Source of the DNA: Oceanibacterium hippocampi
GTDB lineage: Bacteria; Pseudomonadota; Alphaproteobacteria; Sneathiellales; Sneathiellaceae
Assembly: GCF_900172325.1 (NCBI RefSeq)
Contig: NZ_FWFR01000002.1
Coordinates: 868,001 to 932,000 of the forward strand
Direction: 5' to 3'
DNA length: 64,000 nucleotides
Positions 25,033 through 33,719 of the stretch are shown one piece after another. The notes under the pieces are model-generated. The model did no database searches. It was not told where the DNA came from and worked only from the letters and a program-made list of their open reading frames with translations. The position numbers and the translations under genes were made by a program. Position 1 is the stretch's first letter, and every line of letters begins with the position of its first letter.

Positions 25033-26819
25033 CAGGCCGCCTCGTGGGAACCGGTCGCGGCGTCCGGACCGGCGTCGGCGGCGGGTCGATCGGCGGCAAC
25101 GGCTCCGGCGATGTCCAGTCCCGCGATATAGCCGAAGGTCATGGCGGGGCCGAGCGTGATGCCGGCCCCGGGATAGTTCCCGCCCATGATGCTCAGGGCA
25201 TCGTTGCCGACGGCATACACGCCCGGCAGCGGAGCCCCCTGCCGGTCCATCACGCGCGCGCGCGCATCCGTGCGGATCCCGGCGAACGTGCCAAGGTCCC
25301 CCATCACCAGACGCAACGCGTAATAGGGTCCCCTGGCGAGCGGCGCGACACAGTGATTGGGCCGGTGAGTCGCATCGCCCAGATAGCGGTTGTAAGCCGT
25401 GCTGCCCTTCCCGAAAGCGGGATCCTCGCCCTGCCCCGCGTGCAGATTGTAGGCTTCGACGGTGCGCACGAGGCTCTCCGGCGCGATCCCTGCCTTGCGC
25501 GCGAGCGCGTCCAGCGAGTCTGCACGCAGCAGGTAGCCGGACCGAAGATGCGGCCACAAAGGCAGCGGGAACGGCTTCGCAAAACCTAGCCCATAGCGAC
25601 GAATGGCACGGTGATCGCAGATCAGCCAGGCCTGCGGCGCCATGCCGTCGGTCGCGCAGTGGCGCTGCATGGCCTCTCCGAAGTCGTGATAGGAGTCGGC
25701 TTCGTTGACGAACCGCTCGCCCTTCGGGTTGACCGCGATTATGCCCGGCTTGTAGCGATCGATGAGATGCGGGAAGACATCCGGCGCCCCTTGTCTCCGC
25801 GGCACCAGGGAAACCGGGATCCACGCGCCGTTGTTGGGAAGCTCCGCACAGGTCTCCGCGCCGATACGCTCCGCGATCTGCCATCCGTCGCCCGTGTTGC
25901 CGGGCGGCGCCGGCGACCAGTGCTCCGCACCGGTCGGCGCGTGGCGGAAATTGCGGCGGCGAAGTTCGGTGCTTTGCGGAAATCCGCCGGTCGCCAGGAC
26001 GATGCGTTTCGTTCTCACCGTTTCGATCGTGCCGTTGCGGCGAACCCGCACAGAGTGCGTCTGCCCATCCTCCCGGACAATTTCCTCAAGTGCCGCCTCG
26101 GTCCGGATATCGACACCGGCGTCGAGGGCGCTGCGAAACAGCCGGGCAACGAGAGCATTGCCGTTCGTGATCCGTTGCGGCCGGCCGTATCGCAGCATCT
26201 CGCCGGCATGCTCGACCAGCCGACGCGCCACATAGGCTGCGGAGCGGACGGAGCGCGTGCAGTTGAAGAAATGGGCGACTTCCTGGCTCGCGTTGAACAT
26301 CATTCCGACAAAGGTCAACACGCGCAGCGGCGGACGCAGACGCCGTATCTCGCGGCCAAGATGCCGCGCATGATAGGGGGCCGCCAGAATGGCCCGTCCC
26401 TGCAGGCTGGCGCCGTCCGCGTTCGGGTGATAATCGGCGAAGCCCGGCAACGGCACGAAGCGCACCTCCGTCCGGCGCTCGAAGAATTCGACCATCGCAG
26501 CGCAATTCTCCAGGAAGGCGTCGACACGGGACGCGTCGAAGTGCGGGCCCGTCTGCCCCTCCAGGTAGCGGCGGGCCTCTTCCAGGGAATCGTCGATGCC
26601 GGCCGCCTTCAGGACTGGGTTGCAGGGCAACCAGAGCACGCCGCCCGATCGGGCCGTTGTGCCGCCGATGAACGCCTCCTTCTCGATCACCAGTACCCGC
26701 AGGCCGTTGACCGCGGCGGTCACGGCAGCGGCAAGGCCGCCCGCGCCGGATCCCGCGACCACCAGGTCATAATCGGCCTCAACGGGAGAAGGCCCGCCGT
26801 TTACCCGGTTCGCGCCCAT
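25032..26819 (-). CDS. FAD-dependent oxidoreductase (fumarate reductase/KSTD-like flavoprotein)
   Basis: A 595-residue flavoprotein with the dinucleotide motif VVAGSGAGGLAAAVTAA near residue 20, GGTTARSGGVLWLP near 52 and the C-terminal FAD signature GVYAVGNDALSIMGGNYPGA followed by GITLGPAMTFGYIAG. The family contains 3-ketosteroid dehydrogenases, fumarate reductase flavoproteins and tricarballylate dehydrogenase, which desaturate or reduce next to a carbonyl. I choose the ATG at 26817-26819 because GGGAGGG lies nine bases upstream; a GTG at 26825 is possible. It is 12 bases after the duplicated unknown gene and overlaps the reductase. It probably acts on a ring or enone intermediate of the Rieske pathway. 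Confidence 0.86.
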   Translation of the reverse strand: MGANRVNGGPSPVEADYDLVVAGSGAGGLAAAVTAAVNGLRVLVIEKEAFIGGTTARSGGVLWLPCNPVLKAAGIDDSLEEARRYLEGQTGPHFDASRVDAFLENCAAMVEFFERRTEVRFVPLPGFADYHPNADGASLQGRAILAAPYHARHLGREIRRLRPPLRVLTFVGMMFNASQEVAHFFNCTRSVRSAAYVARRLVEHAGEMLRYGRPQRITNGNALVARLFRSALDAGVDIRTEAALEEIVREDGQTHSVRVRRNGTIETVRTKRIVLATGGFPQSTELRRRNFRHAPTGAEHWSPAPPGNTGDGWQIAERIGAETCAELPNNGAWIPVSLVPRRQGAPDVFPHLIDRYKPGIIAVNPKGERFVNEADSYHDFGEAMQRHCATDGMAPQAWLICDHRAIRRYGLGFAKPFPLPLWPHLRSGYLLRADSLDALARKAGIAPESLVRTVEAYNLHAGQGEDPAFGKGSTAYNRYLGDATHRPNHCVAPLARGPYYALRLVMGDLGTFAGIRTDARARVMDRQGAPLPGVYAVGNDALSIMGGNYPGAGITLGPAMTFGYIAGLDIAGAVAADRPAADAGPDAATGSHEAA

Positions 26820-26837
26820 GTTCACAGCCCTCCCGGC

Positions 26838-27680
26838 TCAACCCAGAAGCAGAAATGCCGCTTCGCGGGCGCTCTGGCCGACGCGCACCCCCTTGGCTTT
26901 GGCGGTCTCGTTGGCAGCGCTGATCACGCCGTCGAAATAGGTGCTCTGGCCGTCGCCCATGCGGGCGGTCATGGCATCGACCGAAGCGCCGGCGATGCCG
27001 TCCGCATCGACGTCCTGCAGTGCCGAGATTCCGCTGTCGTTCTTGCCGATCCCGCCATCGGAGCAAATGAAGGCCCACGGCCGGAAGCGGCGGAAATAGT
27101 CGACGACACTGCGTCCGGTATGCCCCGCCGTGCACAGCACGTTCCGCTCGCGATCCTCCGGCAGGGCAAAGGCGATCGAATCCGTGCAGACAATACTGCG
27201 GCCGGTCTCGGCAGTATGAATGACCAGTCGCCGCGCCGGGTCGAATTCCGCCGGCGCGCGATCACCGGTGAGGGCGGCAGCCACCGCCTCCTGCACCGTG
27301 AGACCCGGCGCGAGACCCAGGCGTTGCGCCGCATCGTTGACCCTGCTCAGGACACCGCACCGGTACATGTCGCGGCCATTGCCCATCTCGGCAGTTCCGG
27401 AATCGACCGCGGCAGCCGGCACGCCGAGCGCCTCGTAGTACCAGAGCCCGGCCACACCCGCGCCGTCCTTGCCGATCCCGCAATCCAGTCCAATGGCGAC
27501 CTTCGGCTTCGCCGACATGACCATGCGGGCGCACAGGACGCCGGCGTACGAGGCGGCGACCACCACGTCACCGGAACACGGCGCATGGTCGACATAGGCT
27601 TCGACATGGGTGGCTGAATCGAAGACCAGCGTCCTGCCGGCGGCGTTATCGATAATGTCGGGGATATGCAACTCGGCCAT
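26838..27680 (-). CDS. Unrecognised protein with an internal duplication
   Basis: A 280-residue soluble protein whose family I do not recognise. It consists of two related halves. Residues about 15-132 and 160-277 align as GRTLVFDSATHV with GRSIVCTDSIAF, LDCGIGKDGAGVAGL with SDGGIGKNDSGISAL, and DSGTAEMGNGRDMY with DAMTARMGDGQSTY, each followed by a similar helix ending in QEA/REA. The GIGK and MGxG segments look like conserved active-site or binding loops. There is no signal peptide or membrane segment. It sits between a NIPSNAP gene and a flavoprotein in the Rieske operon, with GGAGG seven bases from its ATG. An enzymatic role in the pathway is likely but unassigned. Confidence 0.8.
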   Translation of the reverse strand: MAELHIPDIIDNAAGRTLVFDSATHVEAYVDHAPCSGDVVVAASYAGVLCARMVMSAKPKVAIGLDCGIGKDGAGVAGLWYYEALGVPAAAVDSGTAEMGNGRDMYRCGVLSRVNDAAQRLGLAPGLTVQEAVAAALTGDRAPAEFDPARRLVIHTAETGRSIVCTDSIAFALPEDRERNVLCTAGHTGRSVVDYFRRFRPWAFICSDGGIGKNDSGISALQDVDADGIAGASVDAMTARMGDGQSTYFDGVISAANETAKAKGVRVGQSAREAAFLLLG

Positions 27681-27704
27681 CGTGCCTCCAGAAAATTACT
27701 GTCG

Positions 27705-27732
27705 GGACCGGCAGGGAAAACGTCGCCGGTCC
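27705..27732 (-). terminator. Possible intra-operon hairpin
   Basis: A perfect 8-bp inverted repeat GGACCGGC / GCCGGTCC with a 12-base loop lies in the 119-bp gap between the NIPSNAP gene and the duplicated unknown gene. It is the largest gap in this 13-gene minus-strand run. It could attenuate or separate two transcripts. No T-run follows directly, so function is uncertain. Confidence 0.35.
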
Positions 27733-27799
27733 TCCGCCAGGAGATTCAATTGCGGGATCGGGGTCCGGAGCGGTCGTCCCGGATATGTCGCGACCGGTC

Positions 27800-28126
27800 T
27801 CAGCGAATGGGCGAGAACGACGTCGGCACCAGGATGCGGTTCGTCATGCTGTCCAGCATCGGCAGGATCTGCCGGAGATAGTCCTGCCAGACCGGTTCCT
27901 CACGCAGCAACGCCCTTCGCCGCGCGCGATCGTCGAGGCTCTCGTAGCCCCACAGGTGTACGAGCGCGTTCAGTGGCCCGATCTCCGTCGTGAAGTAACC
28001 GAGCATGTTGCCGAGCACGCGCTTCTGCAACTCCATCGCGCCTGTCGATTGATAGATATCGAGGAACTGGGCCGGCGCGAATACCGGCTTTATCTGGTAG
28101 CATCGCTCCTCGATCAGCATGCTCAT
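27800..28126 (-). CDS. NIPSNAP-family protein
   Basis: A 108-residue ferredoxin-like alpha/beta-barrel protein: MLIEERCYQIKPVFAPAQFL, then GYFTTEIGPLNALVHLWGYESLDDRARRR. That is the bacterial NIPSNAP pattern, with a central strand followed by W-x-Y-x-S. Such small dimers often appear in catabolic operons as isomerase-like or binding helpers of unproven function. The ATG at 28124-28126 overlaps the cupin stop and has AAAGGA upstream. The next gene begins 119 bases downstream. Confidence 0.87.
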   Translation of the reverse strand: MSMLIEERCYQIKPVFAPAQFLDIYQSTGAMELQKRVLGNMLGYFTTEIGPLNALVHLWGYESLDDRARRRALLREEPVWQDYLRQILPMLDSMTNRILVPTSFSPIR

Positions 28127-28521
28127 GCCAGTTCCTTTCCGGCAAGCGCGCCGGTGAGAAACCGGTTCGGCTTCAGGAAGAAGGACAGCACTAGCGCCCC
28201 CTCGACCGAGCGGGCAACATGCCGGTTCCCCTTCGGGCGCCAGACGAAATCACCGGCGCGGACTTCGCCTTCCTCATCGACGATGCTGCCGGAGAGAACG
28301 AACGTCTGCTCGATCTCGACATGTTCATGCAGGTCGAGCGCGGTGCCCGGCTCCCAGCGGAAGAGCGCGGTCATCAGTCCGCTTTCGTCGTCCTTCAGAA
28401 GAATCTTCATGTCGATGCCGGGCGTCGGCGTCGGCTTCCACGGAAGCGCGTCGACGGCGACATACCTGGAATCCAGTTCCCCCAGTTGTTCGCTGCCCGG
28501 GAGGTGCGGTGTATGCGCCAC
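28123..28521 (-). CDS. Small cupin-domain protein
   Basis: A 132-residue single-cupin protein. Metal-binding residues are visible in LDLHEHVEIEQTFVLSG (His, His, Glu) and in PKGNRHVARSVEG (distal His). It resembles the ChrR-cupin/2,4'-dihydroxyacetophenone dioxygenase group, so it could be a small ring- or side-chain-cleaving oxygenase. A non-catalytic role cannot be ruled out. The start is GTG at 28519-28521 with AAGGAAGGAG upstream. It is 37 bases after the IclR gene and overlaps the NIPSNAP start. Confidence 0.85.
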   Translation of the reverse strand: MAHTPHLPGSEQLGELDSRYVAVDALPWKPTPTPGIDMKILLKDDESGLMTALFRWEPGTALDLHEHVEIEQTFVLSGSIVDEEGEVRAGDFVWRPKGNRHVARSVEGALVLSFFLKPNRFLTGALAGKELA

Positions 28522-28558
28522 AAGAATGCTCCTTCCTTGTTACCGGTGTCGCGCCCGA

Positions 28559-29449
28559 TCAAGCGGCCGCGATACCCTTGTTGATTTCCTCGGCCATCCG
28601 TTTGGCCATCTCGACAAACGGCTCGAGATCGGAATCCTGATATTCCTTCTTGGTCAGAACGACGGTCAGGCTGCCCGCCACATCCCCGGCGGACCGGAAT
28701 ATCGGCGCGCTGATGCCGATCAGGTCCGGATCCAGTTCGCCGTAGGCAACGCAGACGCCCGCGTTCCGCACGGCCCGCATGTTGTCGCGAAACTCCTGCC
28801 AGTCCTCGCCCAGGCCGGCGGCGCGGATCTGTCGCGATTCATGCAGCATGATCGTGCGCAACTGATGCGGCGGCAGGTTGGCGAGAATCGCCTTGGACGG
28901 AGACCCCCGGAACAGCGGGAAGGGCTGACCCCGCTGCATGCTGAAATTGAACGACTGGTTGGTCGCCTCGTGATGGATGGTCATGACCTTGTCGCGGTAG
29001 TAGGTGCATAGCAACAGCAGGCCGTCGAAATGCTCCATTGCCCGCTGCATCACCGGCACGGCGGCACGGAGCATCGGATCGGAGAGGCGGGCCAGCCGAT
29101 CGAGTTCGATCACCCGGGGCCCGAGCACGAATCCACCGCCAACGGTTGGCGAAACCAGGCCGGAACTGCCAAGCGTCCGCAGATACCGGTAGAGCGTGGT
29201 TTTCGTCAGATTCAGCGCCGAGCCGATTTCTTCCGCGGTCCAGCTCGGCCGTTCGAGGCTGAACAGATCCAGCACCGCGAGCAGCCGGTCGTGACTGCTT
29301 TCGCGAGTCGACGATTTGGTGGCCGCGCCCGACTTCATGGCCCCGCCCGACGTCGGCTTTGCCCCCCGCGCGCGGGATGCGGTGCCGCCCGGCAAGGTCC
29401 CGGACGCCCGTGCCGTCTTGTTCGATTTCGCGTTCGATTTCGTGGCCAT
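28559..29449 (-). CDS. IclR-family transcriptional regulator
   Basis: A 296-residue regulator. The first 50 residues are a Lys/Ser/Gly-rich disordered tail. Residues about 52-110 are the IclR winged HTH (WTAEEIGSALNLTKTTLYRY) and about 120-290 the effector-binding GAF-like domain. It is encoded inside the operon, seven bases after the old-yellow-enzyme gene, rather than divergently. It therefore probably autoregulates the whole Rieske operon in response to a pathway compound. The palindrome around the -10 box at 36532-36550 is a candidate operator. Confidence 0.9.
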   Translation of the reverse strand: MATKSNAKSNKTARASGTLPGGTASRARGAKPTSGGAMKSGAATKSSTRESSHDRLLAVLDLFSLERPSWTAEEIGSALNLTKTTLYRYLRTLGSSGLVSPTVGGGFVLGPRVIELDRLARLSDPMLRAAVPVMQRAMEHFDGLLLLCTYYRDKVMTIHHEATNQSFNFSMQRGQPFPLFRGSPSKAILANLPPHQLRTIMLHESRQIRAAGLGEDWQEFRDNMRAVRNAGVCVAYGELDPDLIGISAPIFRSAGDVAGSLTVVLTKKEYQDSDLEPFVEMAKRMAEEINKGIAAA

Positions 29450-29456
29450 GCCGCCC

Positions 29457-30623
29457 TCACCCGCACGCAGACTGGGGGCTGGTGCTCTTCAAGGACTTCA
29501 TCAGCTTCTCGCGCCTGGAGAGATGGAATGCGTAGCTCATGCCGATGTCCGGAAAGATGTCATGTCCCAGTTCCTGGGCCGCACGCATCGGCCAGTTCGG
29601 GTTCCAGAGCGCCTCGCGACCGATGGCGATGAGATCGGCCTGACCGGCTCTGACGATCCCGTCGGCCTGAGCCGGCTCGTAGATGAGGCCGACGGCCATC
29701 GTCTGCACGGCGGCTTCGCGTCGGATTTTCTCGGCATAGGGAACCTGGTAGCCCGGAAATGCGCGAACCTTCGTGCCCAGCATGGCCGGCCGCAATAGTC
29801 CGCCCGACGAGCAATCGACGACATCGGCACCCGCCTTCGCGAGCTCCCTTGCGAACAGCACGGAATCCTCGAGATCCCAGCCGGTATCCTCCGCACCGTC
29901 GACCGCCGAGATCCGGACGAACAGCGGCAGACCGGCCGGCCAGACGCGCCGGACGCGCGACACGATCTCCAGCGGATATCGCATCCTGCCGGCGATATCC
30001 CCGCCGTAGGCGTCGCCGCGCAAATTGGTCACGGGAGAGAGGAACTGGTGCAGCAGATAGCCGTGCGCGCAATGGATCTCGGCGACCCGGAAGCCGGCCG
30101 CGGCAGCGCGCAGCGCCGCCTGTTCCCATTGTCCTGCAAGGCCTTCCAGTTCGGCCGCGGTCATCGCGTGCGGCGTGTGCCAGTGCGTGTCGACGGGGAC
30201 CGCGCTCGGCGCCATCACCTGCCATGACCGCTCGCCCCGCAGGTCGAGATCTTCCTGCAACAATGGCCCGTTGCCGTGCCAGGGCCGTTGCGCGCTGCCC
30301 TTGCGACCGGCATGCGACAACTGGATCCCGGGCACCGCCCCCTGGGCGCTGATGAAGTCGCAGATTCTCTTCAACCCCGGTACGTGATCGTCGCTCCAGA
30401 TACCGAGATCGCCATGAGAGATGCGGCCGTCGCGTGTCACGGCGGTCGCCTCGGTCATGACGAGCCCGGCGCCGCCTTGGGCAAACTTGCCGAGATGAAT
30501 CTCGTGCCAGTCATTCGCCATCCCCTCCGTCGCCACATACTGGCACATCGGCGAAATGACGATCCGGTTGCGCAGCTTCTGGTCGCGGAAAACGAAGGGG
30601 GAAAACAGGTGCCTGTCGTTCAT
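29457..30623 (-). CDS. NADH:flavin oxidoreductase, old yellow enzyme YqjM class
   Basis: A 388-residue FMN TIM-barrel enzyme. Cys27 in ISPMCQYV is the redox-tuning cysteine of the YqjM class. The substrate-anion pair His-x-x-His lies in EIHCAHGYLLHQFLSP, and VKVRAFPGYQVPYAEKIR and AIGREALWNP are also typical. It reduces activated C=C bonds of enones or related compounds with NAD(P)H. I prefer the ATG at 30621-30623 (MNDRHLFSPF) by comparison with the family; an ATG at 30647, five bases after the AldA stop, would add eight residues. Neither has a clear ribosome site, suggesting coupling to AldA translation. Confidence 0.88.
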   Translation of the reverse strand: MNDRHLFSPFVFRDQKLRNRIVISPMCQYVATEGMANDWHEIHLGKFAQGGAGLVMTEATAVTRDGRISHGDLGIWSDDHVPGLKRICDFISAQGAVPGIQLSHAGRKGSAQRPWHGNGPLLQEDLDLRGERSWQVMAPSAVPVDTHWHTPHAMTAAELEGLAGQWEQAALRAAAAGFRVAEIHCAHGYLLHQFLSPVTNLRGDAYGGDIAGRMRYPLEIVSRVRRVWPAGLPLFVRISAVDGAEDTGWDLEDSVLFARELAKAGADVVDCSSGGLLRPAMLGTKVRAFPGYQVPYAEKIRREAAVQTMAVGLIYEPAQADGIVRAGQADLIAIGREALWNPNWPMRAAQELGHDIFPDIGMSYAFHLSRREKLMKSLKSTSPQSACG

Positions 30624-30652
30624 TTGAATGATTTCAGCCGAATCCATGTCAA

Positions 30653-32089
30653 TTATTGCTGGAGATAGACAATGTGCTGAACCATGTTTTCGTACAACCC
30701 GTGCTTGCCATCCGCGCCGCCCAGGCCGGAATGCCGGATGCCCGCATGGAAGCCCTGCATCGCCTCGAAGTTCTCGCGGTTGATGTAGGTCTCGCCGAAG
30801 CGCAGCTCGTTGCAGGCCCGCAAGGCCGTGCTCAGGTCCCGCGTATAGATCGCCGATGTCAGGCCGTATTCGGAATCGTTGGCCCGATCGATCGCCTCAT
30901 CCAGCGTGTCGAAGGCGTTCACCGGCAGCACCGGGCCGAACACCTCCTTCTGCACGATCTCGGACGCCTGGTCGCAGCCGACCAGCACGGTGGGCTCGAA
31001 GTAGAACCCGCCGCCCCGCTCCACGGTCTTGCCGCCGACGACGATCTCGCTGCCGGACTTGCCGGCGCGCTCAACCATCCCCTCAACCTTGGCGGCCTGG
31101 ACGGCATTGATCAGCGGACCCATGTCGACGCCGGCTTCGGCAAGCGGGTCGCCGTAGGTCGACGCCTGCATCGCCTTCGCCAGCTTGTCGACGAACGCGT
31201 CATGAATCGAGCGATGCACATAGATCCGCTCGGGGCAGTTGCATGCCTGGCCCGCGTTCAGAAGGCGTCCGCCCTTGATCGACTGGACCGCAAGATCGAT
31301 GTCGGCATCGGCCATCACGATCGCCGGCGCCTTGCCGCCGAGTTCGAGATTGACCTTCGTGATGTTGCGGGCCGCAAGCGCCATAATCCGGGAACCGGTA
31401 TCGACGCTGCCGGTGAAGCTCAACATGCCGACGCCCGGATGGGACGACAAGGCCGCACCGGTCGAGGCGCCACGACCGTATACGAGGTTGAACACGCCCG
31501 CGGGCAGTTCGCATTCCATCGCGATCTGGACGAAGAGATCGGCGCTGACCGGCGTCTCCTCGCTCGGCTTGATGACCACGGTGTTCCCCGTGATCAAGGC
31601 CGGCGCGACTTTCCGCGCGAGCAGGAAGAACGGGAAGTTCCACGGCAGGATGCCGCCGACGACGCCGATCGGCTGCCGGAGCATCAGGATCGTCTCGCCT
31701 GGCCGGTCGCTGCTGATCACCTCGCCTTCGAGCCGGCGTGCCCACTCGGCCATGTAGTCGAAGTAATCCGCGGCGAAAGCCACCTCGCCCACGGCAAGGC
31801 CGAGCGGCTTGCCCTGCTCCCGCACCACTGTGCGGGCGATGAGGTCGGACTTCTCGCGGATCTTTGCGGCAATGGCCTTCAGGTAGCCGCCGCGCGCGAC
31901 CGCCGGAAGCTTCGCCCAGGGGCCCTGCGCGGCACCAGCGGCGGCGACCGCGGCCGCCACTTCCGCCTCACCGGAGTCCGGGATCGCGGAAAAGACGACG
32001 CCGGTCGCCGGATTGAGGACCTCGACCACGTCGGCCGACGCCGCATCGACATATCGGCCATCAATGAAATTCTTCAGAATCGTGTTCAT
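30653..32089 (-). CDS. aldA: Aldehyde dehydrogenase, AldA (lactaldehyde dehydrogenase) type
   Basis: A 478-residue ALDH that strongly resembles E. coli AldA along its whole length. Shared stretches include EVAFAADYFDYMAEWARR, GILPWNFPFFLLARK, LELGGKAPAIVMADADI with the general-base Glu, the catalytic Cys in NAGQACNCPERIYV, and FGETYINRENFEAMQGFHAG. AldA oxidises lactaldehyde and glycolaldehyde. A small hydroxy-aldehyde released by the Rieske pathway is therefore a reasonable substrate. Start ATG 32087-32089; it follows the ABC permease by 19 bases. Confidence 0.9.
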   Translation of the reverse strand: MNTILKNFIDGRYVDAASADVVEVLNPATGVVFSAIPDSGEAEVAAAVAAAGAAQGPWAKLPAVARGGYLKAIAAKIREKSDLIARTVVREQGKPLGLAVGEVAFAADYFDYMAEWARRLEGEVISSDRPGETILMLRQPIGVVGGILPWNFPFFLLARKVAPALITGNTVVIKPSEETPVSADLFVQIAMECELPAGVFNLVYGRGASTGAALSSHPGVGMLSFTGSVDTGSRIMALAARNITKVNLELGGKAPAIVMADADIDLAVQSIKGGRLLNAGQACNCPERIYVHRSIHDAFVDKLAKAMQASTYGDPLAEAGVDMGPLINAVQAAKVEGMVERAGKSGSEIVVGGKTVERGGGFYFEPTVLVGCDQASEIVQKEVFGPVLPVNAFDTLDEAIDRANDSEYGLTSAIYTRDLSTALRACNELRFGETYINRENFEAMQGFHAGIRHSGLGGADGKHGLYENMVQHIVYLQQ

Positions 32090-32108
32090 GAGACTCTTCC
32101 CGATAAGA

Positions 32109-32936
32109 CTAGCGCCAGCGGATAAGGCGCGATTCAAGTGCGGACATGCCGTAGGTCAGGCCGCTGCCAAGCAGCGCCAGCAGCAGCAGGACGGCGAACA
32201 CCCCGTCGATCTGGAAGGTGCCGGCAAGATAGCTCAGCTGCTGACCGAGGCCGTGCTGGGCGGCGATGATCTCGCCGGCGATGACGCCGAGAAGCGAGTA
32301 GATCAGGCCCAGGCGGAGACCGGAGAACAGGGTCGGTACGGCACTGACGAGCGTGATGCGCAGGAAGATCTTCGTGCGCGACGCGCCAAGCGTCCGGGCG
32401 AGCGTCAGGAAATCGCGATCGACACTGCGCGCGCCCGCGACCGTGCTGCTCAGCACGATGAAATAGGTCAGGCTGAAACCCAGCGCGATCTTGGAGCCGA
32501 TCCCGAGGCCGAACCAAAGCAGGAACAGCGGTGCCAGGGCGATTCGTGGCAGCGCGTTCAAGGCCGCGAAGAAAGGATCGCAGAACTTCTCGGTTGCCGG
32601 AAAGGAAACGAACAGAAGGCCTGTTGCGATGCCCGCGAGACTGCCGAGGCCGAAGGCGATGCCTGTCCCGGCCAGCGTCCACAACACGTCGCTGGCCAGG
32701 CTGCCCGTCACGAATAGCTCGGTGAAGAAGAACGACAGGATCCGCGACGGCGTGCCGATGAACAGCGGGTCGATGATCCTGTTCGCCGCGACATACTCCC
32801 AGAGAAGCCCGAACACGATCAACGTCAGCAGTTGCCAGGGCCAGATCGCCGAACCGATGCTGTTCCAGCGAAGCCGTTTCCCGGCATTCGCCGCGCTCCG
32901 TACTCGAACGGAGGGTTTTGCGATGGTCATGCTCAT
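32109..32936 (-). CDS. ABC transporter permease, NitT/TauT (SsuC-like) type
   Basis: A 275-residue inner-membrane protein with about six transmembrane segments and the family's cytoplasmic coupling motif near EIIAAQHGLGQQLSYLAGTF, preceded by ARTLGASRTKIFLRITL. It forms the membrane pore for import of small anionic compounds such as sulfonates, nitrate-like anions or aromatic acids. Its ATG overlaps the ATPase stop codon, and the binding-protein gene is encoded just upstream of the ATPase. Confidence 0.92.
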   Translation of the reverse strand: MSMTIAKPSVRVRSAANAGKRLRWNSIGSAIWPWQLLTLIVFGLLWEYVAANRIIDPLFIGTPSRILSFFFTELFVTGSLASDVLWTLAGTGIAFGLGSLAGIATGLLFVSFPATEKFCDPFFAALNALPRIALAPLFLLWFGLGIGSKIALGFSLTYFIVLSSTVAGARSVDRDFLTLARTLGASRTKIFLRITLVSAVPTLFSGLRLGLIYSLLGVIAGEIIAAQHGLGQQLSYLAGTFQIDGVFAVLLLLALLGSGLTYGMSALESRLIRWR

Positions 32937-33718
32937 TGTTCAGCCATGTTCGTGTCAAAGACCCCGTATTCGAGCTTTTCCCAGATCTGGGCATAGAGCT
33001 CGTGAAACCGGGGATCCTTCTGGAGCGACCGGACCGAGCGCGGCCGCTCCAGGGGAATCGGGATATCGGCCACGATCCGCCCTGGCCGGGCGCTCATGAC
33101 AATGACCCTGTCCGACATGAGAACCGCCTCGTTCAGGTCGTGCGTGATGAAGATGACCGAGCGACGCTCTCTCGACCAAAGTTCCAGCAGCAGGCTTTCC
33201 AGCTGCAGCTTCGTTTGCGCGTCCAGGGCGCCGAAAGGCTCATCCATCAGCAGGCACGGCGACGGCATGCTGAATGTGCGGGCAAGCGCCACCCGCTGTC
33301 GCATGCCGTGCGACAGCTCTTTCGAATAGGCGTTCTTGAAGTCACGCAATCCGACCGAGTCGAGCAGTTGGATGGCCTTGGCGCGCCGTTCCTCCTTGGG
33401 CATATCCCTGAAGGCATTTCCGAGCTCGGCATTCTCCAGCGCTGTCAGCCATGGAAACAGGCAGTCCCTCGCCAGCATGTACGCCACGTCGTGCCGGCCG
33501 GCCCGGGGCGTGGCACCATCGATGGTGACGGTGCCATGCTCCAGGGGAACCAGTCCGGCGACGATATTCAGCGCCGTGGTCTTGCCGCATCCGGAAGGGC
33601 CGACGATCGAGACGAACTCACCCGGCGCGACCGTGAATGAAACATCCTCAAGTGCGTTGACCTTGCCCCCGAATGTATGGTTCAGCCCCTCGACGGCGAT
33701 CAAACCGGATGCCGCCAT
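32933..33718 (-). CDS. ABC transporter ATP-binding protein, NitT/TauT type
   Basis: A 261-residue ATPase with Walker A GPSGCGKTT near residue 40, signature LSHGMRQRVALARTF near 138, and Walker B CLLMDEPFGALD near 158, followed by the switch His in FITHDLNEA. The signature has His in place of the common second Gly, as seen in many SsuB/TauB proteins. It energises the adjacent permease. The start codon lies right next to the binding-protein stop. Confidence 0.93.
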   Translation of the reverse strand: MAASGLIAVEGLNHTFGGKVNALEDVSFTVAPGEFVSIVGPSGCGKTTALNIVAGLVPLEHGTVTIDGATPRAGRHDVAYMLARDCLFPWLTALENAELGNAFRDMPKEERRAKAIQLLDSVGLRDFKNAYSKELSHGMRQRVALARTFSMPSPCLLMDEPFGALDAQTKLQLESLLLELWSRERRSVIFITHDLNEAVLMSDRVIVMSARPGRIVADIPIPLERPRSVRSLQKDPRFHELYAQIWEKLEYGVFDTNMAEQ

Positions 33719-33719
33719 G

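Noticed and set aside
25033-25884. Upstream extension of the VanB-type reductase to a 617-residue protein
   Set aside because: The extra N-terminal part is an out-of-frame, Arg/Gly-rich reading of the flavoprotein gene. The ATG at 25030-25032 gives the normal family length.
25611-27617. Plus-strand open frame of 668 codons
   Set aside because: It is antisense to the flavoprotein and the duplicated unknown gene. The minus-strand reading has FAD motifs and internal repeats; the plus-strand reading has neither.
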